Positions 49,975-60,317 of a stretch of DNA of 64,000 nt are shown here, one piece after another. The DNA comes from Patiria miniata. Taxonomy: Eukaryota; Echinodermata; Asteroidea; Valvatida; Asterinidae. The translations under genes and the position numbers were made by a program. The stretch spans positions 17,751,153 through 17,815,152 of the forward strand of contig NW_024037051.1 of NCBI RefSeq assembly GCF_015706575.1, given 5' to 3'. Positions within the stretch are counted from its first letter, which is position 1; every line of letters starts with the position of its first letter. The notes beneath the pieces are model-generated. The model saw nothing but the letters and a program-made list of their open reading frames with translations, was not told the DNA's origin and searched no databases.

Positions 49975-50320
49975 CACTCTAAAAACTGGAGTGTTCAATC
50001 CAACACTTACATGAGTTCGGTCAGTGACCATACTTTGAAAGTGTTGAATCCAGCATTTTTAAATATTGAACCATGCATTTTCAATCCAACACTTAGACTG
50101 TTATGTGTTAATTCGACCTTCTTGTTTTTCAAGTTTAACACATTGAAAGCGGTGAATCAACATGATCAACATTTAAAATGTTGAATTAACAGTTGAATTT
50201 AACATATAAAATGCTGGATATAACACCTTTAAAGTGTGGTCACTCACCGAAACATCCTTTAAAGTATGGTCACTCACCGAACTCACGCAAGTGTTGGATT
50301 CAAAACTTACATGAATAGCA
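49975..50320. mobile_element. Hairpin MITE-like element
   Basis: The left arm (about 49990-50055: CAATCCAACACTTACATGAG, TTCGGTCAGTGACCATACTT) pairs with the right arm (about 50255-50312) as an inverted repeat, roughly 80-85% by eye. The right arm holds two direct copies of a GTGGTCACTCACCGAA-type word. About 200 bp of AT-rich text separates the arms. No coding capacity is seen. It looks like a small non-autonomous DNA transposon; no target duplication could be fixed. Confidence 0.55.
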
Positions 50321-50544
50321 ATATAATTACAATTTGAGTTCCTCAATTCAAATGTCGATAATGACACCCTTTAAACAAAATGTGTATTAAATACTGAATC
50401 AGATGGCACCAGTTAGGAGCCATTATTGATCATAGCACAATGTTTATACACATGCCAACTTCATGCTCATGCGGCCAACTGTGTCTGTACAACTTGCCAA
50501 AATATGTGCACACCTCAAATAAACCGATCCATTATAAAGCCCCG

Positions 50545-50720
50545 CCCACTGCGCACTAATCAGGAAACAACACGTGCGCCTCTTCAATGTCACTGCATAT
50601 CTAAGCCGCGCGCAGCATACGCGCGTGTAGGCATGTCGGACATTTATCAAGGCTGTGATTGGTCAAGTGTTTTGGGAGGGGCGTGACGGATTGGTCGATT
50701 AAACAAGACGTGCAGCGTGA
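50545..50720. promoter_or_regulatory. CpG-richer patch with CCAAT and GC boxes
   Basis: The patch has two ATTGG motifs (inverse CCAAT; TGATTGGTCAAG and GGATTGGTCGAT) about 40 bp apart around GGGAGGGGCGTGACG, within locally CpG-richer DNA (CCGCGCGCAGC, ACGCGCGTG). It resembles a promoter, but no linked exon was found on either strand. Confidence 0.25.
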
Positions 50721-50729
50721 ACGCCAAGT

Positions 50730-52290
50730 GTTACCACCTGATTAAATCGTCTGATGACGTTAGTTGAGTATCTAAAGGCCTTCACAAACTAAGTGATAAG
50801 AACTTCAAACGATATCTAATTGAGAAAAACTTACAAAAAGGTTCGACGTGTTACACGACGTATTACAAGACGTAACATGACGTGAACACATAGTTTCCCG
50901 AAGTGAACTCCAACAAAAGAGACTATTTCAGATAAAAAAAATACGTATCCAAAAATTAAATCCTAGTACGTACAAAAGTATATTTTGTTTTAAACGTGAG
51001 TTAAAATGTACATACAATTATATATGACGAGTATAGAATACATGGACGTGGATATATTTAATTACAAAAATACTGTGTAAAATCTTTCCATGGCAAACGA
51101 ATATTTACAGACTCTGTTTTTCAAACTTAGAGTTCGTATTTCAAAACAAATTGTTGTGTGTACTTAAAGAACACTTCCTTTTCATTTAAAATATATACAT
51201 TGGCGCAACGAATTGATTTTTCTGGGTTGCTTTTTACAATTATTTCAACGACATGATCATTTTGGCAAAATTGAGCCTAGCCCTAAGGGCACCTTTTCCA
51301 GAATTAATCGAGACTACAACTTACAGTACTGTATACTGTGCAATGCACAAGAAATACTACTTTTGCACTTCTCTTCCGCAATGCCTCGTCTTTCTACCAC
51401 CACTTAGTCTTGTGAATTTAAGAGGTAACAATAGTATTGAAAGTATACTCAAGATCTTGGGATGAGACCAATAAGGCTACCATCGTTACAGCAGGTATCT
51501 GACTATTCAAGATGAATGTCAAAGACAAACAACATGGCTCTGTTCGTGACAAATCACATCAAATCATCGCTCTGAATAATTGTCTCCTGAATGGATGTCT
51601 CAGGCCGCTATAAAAAGCATTTTGGATGAAATTCCAAGCATACCATACCAAACATACAGTATTCGAACCAGTTACGAGGTAAATACATATAGGTAAACAA
51701 AAAGTTAAAATTGGTAATCTTAATTATTCATTGAAATATAAAAATTGATGTCTTTTGTTGCTGATGAGGATTCGGCTCTCCTATCCACCAGTCATTTGTT
51801 TAATTGACTTAGAATACACGTAGGCCTATACGGCAATATATTTCAACTATTCCACTACCACCCCCAAATTGGTTTAGTTTACACATTATGATTCCCTGTA
51901 TTAGAAAGAAAAAGAAGTAAACTGCTTAAACACTTTCCATTCCATCAGCGTATTAAAATAATCGAACCCTTGTCTCAAAGGAATGCACATTACTTGGGTC
52001 CTTACCTAAGTTAATTGACACTAACACAAATGGTTATCTGACCGTAAAAGAAATATGTTGTTTACGGTGGAACAATTTAGGCATTGTTTTCTGACATGTC
52101 CTTCCCCTTTTAAAATTCTTGTTAAACATGTAGTGGAATATGAGCGGTTCAAACTACAGCGTGTGAATACCAAACACACAATATCGTTCACCATTCATAC
52201 ATATTTGTTCTTAAAGATCTACCGCGTCATAATATGCTGTTGAATTATGTTGGGGTTATGGACATATTTTGGTGGATGCTAGGTCCCTGT
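50730..52290. other. Non-coding stretch downstream of the membrane-protein gene
   Basis: AT-rich, with no recognisable exon or RNA gene. The only pattern is a small ACGT-word cluster at 50845-50885. Confidence 0.45.
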
Positions 52291-52295
52291 GTAAG

Positions 52296-55200
52296 CTAAT
52301 AGTAACCATCGGTGATGTTGCTTGAAGCGGGAGCCACGCCATGCATCTGCATCAGACTAATACCCCGCCCGTACCGGTCACTACCAAGGTCACCCGAACG
52401 GGACCCGACAGCATCACGAACCCGACCCATGCTGTTGGCGTTCGGTACGGCGCCGCCATTTTGATGGATGTATCCATTCTGGCGAGTGGGGGCGGAGCTG
52501 AACCTGCTGGAGCCCGAGTAGAAGCCGCGTGGCTCCCTGCCGTCCACCACCATGGTGCCGCCGTTGCTGTGGTATCCCTGCCGGTCGTCCTTCACCGCGC
52601 CCCTCACAGACGCCCGTGGGATGATGTACCCGGTGGACGTATTGGTACGGTCCGGCTGGCCGTAGCTGACCTCCTGGGGGCGTTCTTGATACTGGCTCTG
52701 CTCAGCGCTGTAGATGCCGGGCTCGCGATTGAAGAAGTCGTCCTCGTAAGGGCCGCTGGTTTCTCGGGGGCGTTGGTGGCTACGCGACCTGTTGGTGGCT
52801 CTGCGGTGGTCGTCGTACGAATCCTAACAATTTAAAAAAAAGAGATAGACAGCAAAATGTAAGCTAGGTTGCAACAGGTGTTATATGCAACTGTTTTAAA
52901 GACATATGGGAAAAAACAAATTGCCAGAGTTTATAAATCTCCCAAATTGTCATATTTACGTCACACGTTTTTTGCCAAACAAGGAGCTATACGACTGCTT
53001 CAGTTAAGATTTCAGGAAATGTACACCAACGGTGAAGGAATTGAAAATCACATCACTGAGCAAATATTTGCCTTTATTAATACTTTCTTATTTCCAAAAA
53101 GGAAAACTAGGGAAAATAGTTTAAGAGTGAAAAAAAACCTCTGATGTCTGATCGAAATGCATTGATAGATTCAGTATAATCTCGATTCAAATCTTGATCA
53201 ATGCGACTGAATGATTTTTGCTCAATTAGTCTTGTCAATCCCTCGTGTATGGAATAAAAAAAGAACCTCTATTCAGAAATGTAAGAGTCAGTACCAAACG
53301 AATGCTGAGACAAAACCACACCGCCCATAAACTATAACACATATTATGTTCAAACAAATGCGGTACATAGGGTGCAAACATATGCTCATACTATTGAAAG
53401 TGAACTTGAGTAGGCCAAAAATTACATGCCAAAAATTACATGTTCACACGACATTGTTCGAATGTTGTTTCTGAAGTAAAGTTACTAAATTGCCACAGTA
53501 AAAAAAGTATCACAGAATGGAGTCCTGACATCGCCCTCATTTGTTTAAAATATGGCCACATTCTTACCGACTCGTCGTCCAGACTAGCGCAGCCGATGAC
53601 GCAGTTCCACACCATGACGAAGAAGAGGATGAACACGGCCAAGACGGCCTGCACCGCCGACAGGATCACGCCAACGCTCGGCGACGGATCGCCCTGCGGC
53701 ACTGCCTCATTCTCCAAGTAGGTGATGTAGCTGTACAGGGCAGCGCTCAGTAGGCAGCACAGCACCAACACCACGTTGTAGATCACCAGGAAGTATTTCT
53801 GAGGGGAAATTTGTAGAATACAATCCAATTAGGGATATGACTCTGTTTTGAGACATGGTGAACACCATACAGGGTGAGTAAAAAAAAATCCGAAACATAA
53901 ATGTCGGCTCTACTGTTTTAGTGAAGTTCTGCACAGTGGCGTAGCACGGTCATTTTTATTGGGGGGGGGGTAAAAATTTCTTAAAAAGGGCACTTGCACA
54001 TCCGTTTTGAAATGTAGACACGTTTTTTCCCCGGACACTTGGCCTCCAAAAATTCAAATGGTAGGGGTGGGGGGGGGGGTACCATCCGTCGATGGGGGCG
54101 CTCCTTAAAATCGACGATTGTGCACACTAATGGTGCTTCTCAGGGCAATACATGCGCGTAATTCACAAAAAAGGCACCCGGAACGGCCAATGACACAAAA
54201 AAGGGCACGACTTCTTTTTAAAAAGGGCACTTGGTCAGAAAAAAAGGGCACTTGTTAAAAAAGGGCACTCTTTAAAAAATATTTTTTTTGGGGGGGGGGG
54301 GTTAAATACCCCCTTACCGTCATATATTTCCTTCACAGTTCGTTTAAAAATGTACAAGTGTTTTAGGAGTGGATTACTTGTAATAATTTGTTATGGACTA
54401 ATGATCATTTCGTATTAATCCACACTAGCATCTTCAACACTGGCAATTTCCTTCTGTTTTTCCCTTGGAAATACAAACAAGGATGTTTCAAAAGTGCACA
54501 GGGACTACAACTTGGAAACCTGAAGAAACTTAAGATGACTTAACTTAAGAAGTCACTTCATTAGGAAGCTTAAATTGAAATGATTATTTACATAAAACAG
54601 CCGTTGATTCATGCACGGTGGAACATATTCGACGACAGAGGGCGCCATTTCCGATGCACACGATTAATTTGTAAAAACAACATGGAAAGTATGAAGCAAT
54701 TCTTCGCTCTTACCAGACATTTATTCCAGAAACAAACAAGAAACAGCTGGAAGACTCCACTGAACACCGCCTAGAGTGGACCAAGCAGAGAAGAATGCAT
54801 TTACACAGGTTGAAAAATGTTGTTAGTATACCGTCAACTATATTTACATTGTATAGGGTTAACTTTGGCAGATTTTCTCATCTAACAATTACATGTATTG
54901 CATGTCCAAAACATGAACAGCTGAACATTTCTCCTGTTGTACTTTGTTTGCACCTAGATGCTTATCTTTAACCTAGTAACACACAAAAATAATGAGATTA
55001 TGAGCCTCCTAGTGTGTTGAAAGTTTCCTCGTATATTGGGGCAATTTCGGCAGGGTATCGGAATTCAATGAAATTGATATTATTCACAAAACGTGTACAA
55101 TTATGATATTTACAACCTTTCAAGAACGGACATATTCTGCCAAAGATACCCAGGGTGCCAACGGTACCCCAGTTTACGGAAATGTCATAGTCAAATGTCA

Positions 55201-57345
55201 TTTATAGGCCTTACAGAAATGTTCGATGAGCATCCAATGGGATTCCCATGGGAAACCCATCGGGTCATCAAGAACACCATGTAAGTTAAAATGATCACAA
55301 TGGAAGATTGCATGCTCATCATAGGAAACCCATGGGAACAATATGGAGATAGCATGGACAACATGGGAACATAATGGGGATTTTACGAGCTCCATGGGAA
55401 CACCATGGGGATTTTATGAACACCATGGGGATTTTATGGACATCATGGGGACACCATGTGGAATTTATGAACACCATGGGAACACCATGGGGATTTTATG
55501 GACACCATGAAAACACCATGCTGATTTAATGGACACCATGGGAACATCCTGGGGATTTTATGTCACCATGGGAACACCATGGGGATTTACTGGACACCAT
55601 GGGAACATCCTGGGGATTTTAGACACTATGGGTACACCATGTACGCCGGGTTATACTGGCGAACATGCATGTGCCATATGATGCAGAATACTATAATGAA
55701 AAAGATTTCAAAAGATAGATTTTAGCCAATATATTGATGTCAATGTTCGAATTAAAATTAATATTTTGCTATAGGCAGCCGTTGCCAATAATAAAGAGAC
55801 TGTAACATATATATTATCAAATCGTTGAAAAAATGCAATACTTATGGGGTGCTTTTATCTGGAAAAACTTTGCAAATATGATGTCATAACAATCATGTAC
55901 ATTTCGCAACGAGGCAGTTTTTTTTATGTAATACATGTATATGTTTAGGAAGACATGTTTACTTTTATATTCTCTTACCACCTATACAAGTCTTGAATCA
56001 TCCAAAAATTCCCACAGTGCAAAAAACAATGACTTTTTTTGTAGGCCGGAAATTAATTAAATCGGGCATCAAAGTCCATTAAAAGAGCATAAGTTGAGGT
56101 ATTTGGGCTATACTGTTTCTTAAAGGGCCAATGTAATGTACTATTTTGTTTAAAGCGATCCTTCTAAATGCACCTTTGTGTCCCATTTAACCATATTTAC
56201 AATTTTCATGTAGCCATTTGTAAGGGTATGCTGGTGGCTGTTTGGATTTTATGCTAATGCATATTTCCATATTATGAGCAAACTTGTGAGCAAACTTGTG
56301 ATGTGATGAACTTGTAATGCCTAATTTTAGCTTTACTTATTATTTGCTGTGAACATATTCTTCTTCTTATGATTTACCATGTAGGTTCTGAATGTACTTG
56401 ATTTGTTTTGTCTTGTCCTGTTTGTGTTGGTTCCTTGTCTCTGTATGTGTAACTTAAAGTGTACTTCATTGTGTAGGTAAGTTAAAGGAACAAATGTAAT
56501 TAATATATATTTTTTCTCTACACATAATGGACTTCTCCACTTGACAAGCTTGCTTTTGGGAGAAGCCCACCGCTTAATCTTATCCGTTCATCTAAATTAT
56601 TGTCTAAACCTTTTCCCTTTAAAATGATTAAGTGGAAATAAATATGAATGAATGAATGAATTAATGATGTCATTTCAGGGAGAAACCTCAATGTTACACC
56701 GATTCTGCACCAAAAGTTGCCAGAACTTTGGGTACTTTGCTGTTGAATAATTTTCTTTTCTTTTGTGATTTGTTGTTGTGTCAGTACATGGCAGGAAGCC
56801 AATGAGCAAACTATTCTCACAAATGTTTTCAATGAGTAAATTTTTGGATTCACAATTTTAATAGAAACCCATAAACTGAACATTGTCTTCCAGAAATGAC
56901 ATCACAGCAACAGTGCCCCCAGTTGACCAGAAAAAAATATGGTTAATTTGAAATGTCTAAAAAGTGCACTTTTCAATAAAATTAACTAAAAAGGAATGTC
57001 AAATAGTTTTCATACAATTTAGTTCCTTAAAAAATGTATTGCATGGACCCTATTAATTAAAACCAGCTTGTTTAAGAAAACATGTTTTTGATTGGTCTGG
57101 TCAACATCTGTGCAATAATTAGGGCCAGGGACATGATAAACAGTATTTAAAAAAAATCAACTTACCAAACCGCCAGTCCAGACCGCGGCATAGTAGTTGT
57201 ACTCAACCTCCTTCCCACGGATGCATTCGTAATAGCAGCCCACCCACGTCCCCACCAGGCCCCCGCCCAGCATTATACAGAGGAACGCCAGGGGAACGAG
57301 GCAGAGGGCACTCGGTCGGCCATATTTGTCCGGATAGCAGCACAT
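52296..57345 (-). CDS. Four-pass membrane protein with long hydrophilic tail (CD20/MS4A- or sarcospan-like), 331 aa
   Basis: Coding exons on the minus strand: 57345-57166, 54770-54714 (57 nt), 53798-53568 and 52823-52296. All junctions are GT-AG and phase 0, and the joined frame is open for 331 codons. Predicted membrane segments: residues 14-36 (PLAFLCIMLGGGLVGTWVG), 54-74 (WTGGLAVFSGVFQLFLVCF), 81-105 (YFLVIYNVVLVLCCLLSAA) and 121-147. The first outer loop has C37 and C41; a KCLK stretch follows segment 2. Residues 157-331 are a hydrophilic Arg/Ser/Gly/Tyr-rich tail ending SSNITDGYY. The plan and the YYAAVWTGG motif before segment 2 resemble CD20-like (MS4A, sarcospan, TMEM) tetraspan proteins, but I cannot assign a subfamily. 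The start ATG has A at -3. A one-nt leader after a CAG acceptor (57347) suggests a non-coding first exon upstream. Confidence 0.8.
53871..53935 (+). repeat. TACAGGGTGAGT repeat end, short copy
   Basis: ACAGGGTGAGTAAAAAAAAA, TCCGAAACATAAATGTCGGC and TACTGTTTTAGTGAA match the start of the 46668 copy. Only about 65 bp remain; a different element follows at once. It is in intron 2 of the membrane-protein gene. Confidence 0.5.
53934..54310 (+). mobile_element. Poly-G element sharing the core of the fold-back transposons
   Basis: AGTGGCGTAGCACGG, a G run, then CCGGACACTTGGCCTCCA, a second G run and GGGGGCGCTCCTTAAAATCG occur in the same order as in the cores at 29250-29380 and 29940-30020. The CCGATAATGTATC inverted-repeat words are absent. 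Several AAAAGGGCACTT words follow (54160-54270). It is a related module or a separate family; the limits are approximate. Confidence 0.5.
55225..55640 (+). repeat. Minisatellite, GACACCATGGGAACACCATG units (~30 bp)
   Basis: About twelve imperfect units combine ACACCATGGGAACACCATGG with GGATTTTATG; period is about 30 bp with shorter variants. It is in intron 1 of the coding model (54771-57165) of the membrane-protein gene. Confidence 0.9.
56125..56990 (+). repeat. Dispersed repeat R1, copy 2, split by a LINE tail
   Basis: Same block order as 41750-42245: AAATGCACCTTTGTGTCCCA, ATGATGTCATTTCAGGGAG, GTTGTGTCAGTACATGGCAG and ACTTTTCAATAAAATTAACT. It is longer than copy 1 because about 360 bp of LINE 3' end is inserted at 56305-56664. 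It lies in the first coding intron of the membrane-protein gene. Confidence 0.7.
56305..56664 (+). mobile_element. Non-LTR retrotransposon 3' end (L2/CR1-like), nested insertion
   Basis: CTCCACTTGACAAGCTTGCT, TTTGGGAGAAGCCCACCGC and a tail GGAAATAAATATGAATGAAT form a typical LINE 3' UTR with a short tandem tail. TGATGT lies on both sides (56299-56304 and 56665-56670) and may be a 6-bp target duplication. The uninterrupted sister repeat at about 41920 shows the empty site. No ORF remains. The L2/CR1 assignment is by resemblance only. Confidence 0.55.
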
Positions 57346-57654
57346 ACTGAATGGACCAAATGTGTGTGTGCTTCTATGGAGAAATTGTTATGCTGTCGAC
57401 AAAATAAAAAAAAATCGTCAAAATATAATACATGCACTAAAAATCGAGAATTTGGTTTCTTGATGTCACTGAGAACGTCATAGTTAGGAGGTGTTTGTTA
57501 GAAAACACTCATCCATCAGTACCTTTTCAACCGGCACTGCTTCACATGATAGAAAATAATGACGTGCATTGTGGGCATTGAGTCATCTACAAACCTCATT
57601 GTGTACAGTTTAAATCATACATTTCAAAATGTCCACTGTGCGGTTTGGATGATG

Positions 57655-57905
57655 TGTATAGGTTTGCAGTGGGGTAGTTTTGGTTGGGTTGGTTTGGTTG
57701 GGTTGGGTTGGGATGGGGTGGGTTGGGTGTACAAATGTACATGTACATGTACATGTATTTGGTTGTGTTGGCTTCGGTTGCATATGGATGGGTTGAATTG
57801 GGTTTGGGTGAGTTAGGTTGGTTTGAAATGGATAAGTTCAATGTTGGGTAGGGTTGAGGTGAGTTGGTTAGATTAAGTTGCCGGGTTGGGTATGGTTTGG
57901 ATGGG
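57655..57905 (+). repeat. GGTTGGGTTGGG minisatellite with (ACATGT)n core
   Basis: Degenerate 5-10-bp GGTTG/GGTTGGG units, interrupted at 57730-57755 by a perfect tandem of ACATGT. It lies upstream of the membrane-protein start codon, in its probable 5' intron or promoter region. Confidence 0.85.
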
Positions 57906-57909
57906 GGTG

Positions 57910-59270
57910 TTGGGGTTACAGAGGTTGGGGTATAATGAAATTTGTTCGGTTTCCTATGGCAACAACCACTGAAATTAATTGTATCACAAAAATGAAGGAG
58001 ACATTTTTGTCTACCAACAAAAAAGGAACATTTAGATAGTACCCATCACCGTTAAATTTAGTTCAGAAGTTGTAGGCTTAAAATGCTCTTCTCCAGCAGT
58101 ATTTAAAAAAAATGTAAGTGAAATGATTTATATCTACAGTGTATTGATGCTCAGTCGAATAACATTGCAATTTCAGATCATAAAATCGACGTTTGTATAC
58201 TGTTACGATACAGAGCGATGCATCTTTGTTTGTTTTTAGCCAAGAACAAAATAGTTAATTATTTAAGGACTCGTTAAAATTACAAGTGGAAAGAACGTTG
58301 CATTCTGACGCAACTTTTGTTAATCACATAATCTCAGTGAAGGGTAGACCATATGCAAAACAAAATATTGAAAGACATGAATTTGGGACTGATGAGAAAG
58401 AAAAGTCAATGTGATAGGAAACACATAGCAAATGCATCTCAAGTCTCCATAGCCTGTTTGCAGTGGCGTCTGCTGGATCTACACTCTTTTTCCTTTAAAA
58501 GTTCATTGGCAATAGGAAATATTATATAAATTAATTTCAATGTTGTTTTTATTCTTGATAACCACCCTCGGAAAGGATTCCATACCTGGACATCACTTGC
58601 AATGTGCTTTCTATTCTATTCTACACATCAAGCATCAAGTGCGCAAAGGTCAACCCTATGTGTCAAGGTACATGTATTACAATTCACCAACATTCAAATT
58701 GCTCAAGCAGCCTTCATGGTCGAAATTCACAAATAAATAAGTACAATAAACGGTTCCATACCTTAAAAAATCAGCTCCTGTACATGCACCACAAGCACAC
58801 TGTTGCAGTCCACACCAGTTGTATAAGAGTGCAACCATGAGAAAATGCTTCAATTTTGTCGTCCGGAGTTTACCACAAAACTACTCTCGAAAAAAACACG
58901 GCCTGTGCTGAAAGTTATACACGCCAGGGCTATGTACTTCTGCCCAATAATATTTTAACTGCGAACATCGACGTGATCAAAATATTTTTGGGGAGTTACC
59001 GGTGTGACCCCGATATTGCATTGACTTCGGTGAATCGTGCATTCATATGAGCAGGTTGCGCATGAATGATTCTGAATGGCCTGCACTTTGGGGGCTGAAA
59101 GTTGTATACGGCTGTTTGGAGAAGTGAATTCAAAATACATTTCTGAATGTCGTACAGAGTTGTGGATACATTTAACTTCGAAAAGTATATATAAACAATC
59201 AGTGGTCATTAGGAATACTGTCAGCGATTACTTATTTTCACTGCACCAGTAATCCTTAAAAAAAACGTTC
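57910..59270. other. Upstream region of the membrane-protein gene, no coding exon seen
   Basis: AT-rich with short unsupported frames. No named repeat was recognised. It is probably intron or promoter DNA of the minus-strand gene. Confidence 0.4.
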
Positions 59271-59307
59271 ATTCGCCTATTGCTCACTGCAACAGCCGTC
59301 GGCTTAC

Positions 59308-59345
59308 CTGTGATGTCAGGTATTTAAAACTTTCTGAAGCGGAGA
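59308..59345 (-). other. Candidate non-coding first exon of the membrane-protein gene
   Basis: On the minus strand ATCACAG is followed by GTAAGCC (59307-59301), a strong donor. It could join the CAG acceptor just before the ATG at 57345. Upstream text includes TTTTAAATA, a weak TATA-like word. The exon's 5' limit is unknown; the span given is nominal. Confidence 0.2.
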
Positions 59346-59817
59346 TAATATCGGAGTAGAAAGGAAGTTGGCGAACTGTGTGAACTCTGGATAAATAGTA
59401 CCATTGAGAAGCTGATTAACAATGCGCCCCTTCGCTTTGTTATGGAAATCAGCGAATGGAAAATGGACACCCGACTAACAACCCTATGTGGTTATATTAC
59501 ATGTGCACATGTATAAACGCGTAAAGCTGTGTACACTCGATACAATGCGTATACAACGTAAACGCTGTAACTCCGTGATGACGTGTCGATTCGTTGTGCG
59601 CCTGTGCTCCATTGTAGAATGATTTTTTTTTAATCAGGTGTTTTGTTTTATTCTCCACGTCCACGCCACTACTTAAGGCGTGATATGTGTTTAACCTAAA
59701 TAGCCTCATAGCTATATGCCTATAGATTAATTGTGTGTTTAAGATATGTTACTTTGGAAGGAACATGTTCACATATTCACTTTTTTTTACCGGGCCTTCT
59801 ATTGAAGAACATGTAAA

Positions 59818-60317
59818 NNNNNNNNNNNNNNNNNNNNNNNNNNNNNNNNNNNNNNNNNNNNNNNNNNNNNNNNNNNNNNNNNNNNNNNNNNNNNNNNNNN
59901 NNNNNNNNNNNNNNNNNNNNNNNNNNNNNNNNNNNNNNNNNNNNNNNNNNNNNNNNNNNNNNNNNNNNNNNNNNNNNNNNNNNNNNNNNNNNNNNNNNNN
60001 NNNNNNNNNNNNNNNNNNNNNNNNNNNNNNNNNNNNNNNNNNNNNNNNNNNNNNNNNNNNNNNNNNNNNNNNNNNNNNNNNNNNNNNNNNNNNNNNNNNN
60101 NNNNNNNNNNNNNNNNNNNNNNNNNNNNNNNNNNNNNNNNNNNNNNNNNNNNNNNNNNNNNNNNNNNNNNNNNNNNNNNNNNNNNNNNNNNNNNNNNNNN
60201 NNNNNNNNNNNNNNNNNNNNNNNNNNNNNNNNNNNNNNNNNNNNNNNNNNNNNNNNNNNNNNNNNNNNNNNNNNNNNNNNNNNNNNNNNNNNNNNNNNNN
60301 NNNNNNNNNNNNNNNNN
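59818..60317. other. Scaffold gap, exactly 500 N
   Basis: A run of 500 N, a conventional fixed length for gaps of unknown size. It falls between the unique DNA upstream of the membrane-protein gene and satellite array C, so the true distance and array size are unknown. Confidence 0.99.

Noticed and set aside
52341-52835. A 164-codon plus-strand frame
   Set aside because: It is antisense to the last exon of the membrane-protein gene, which has better splice and topology support.
56518-56883. A 121-codon minus-strand frame
   Set aside because: It crosses the border between a LINE tail and repeat R1, so it is not a gene.
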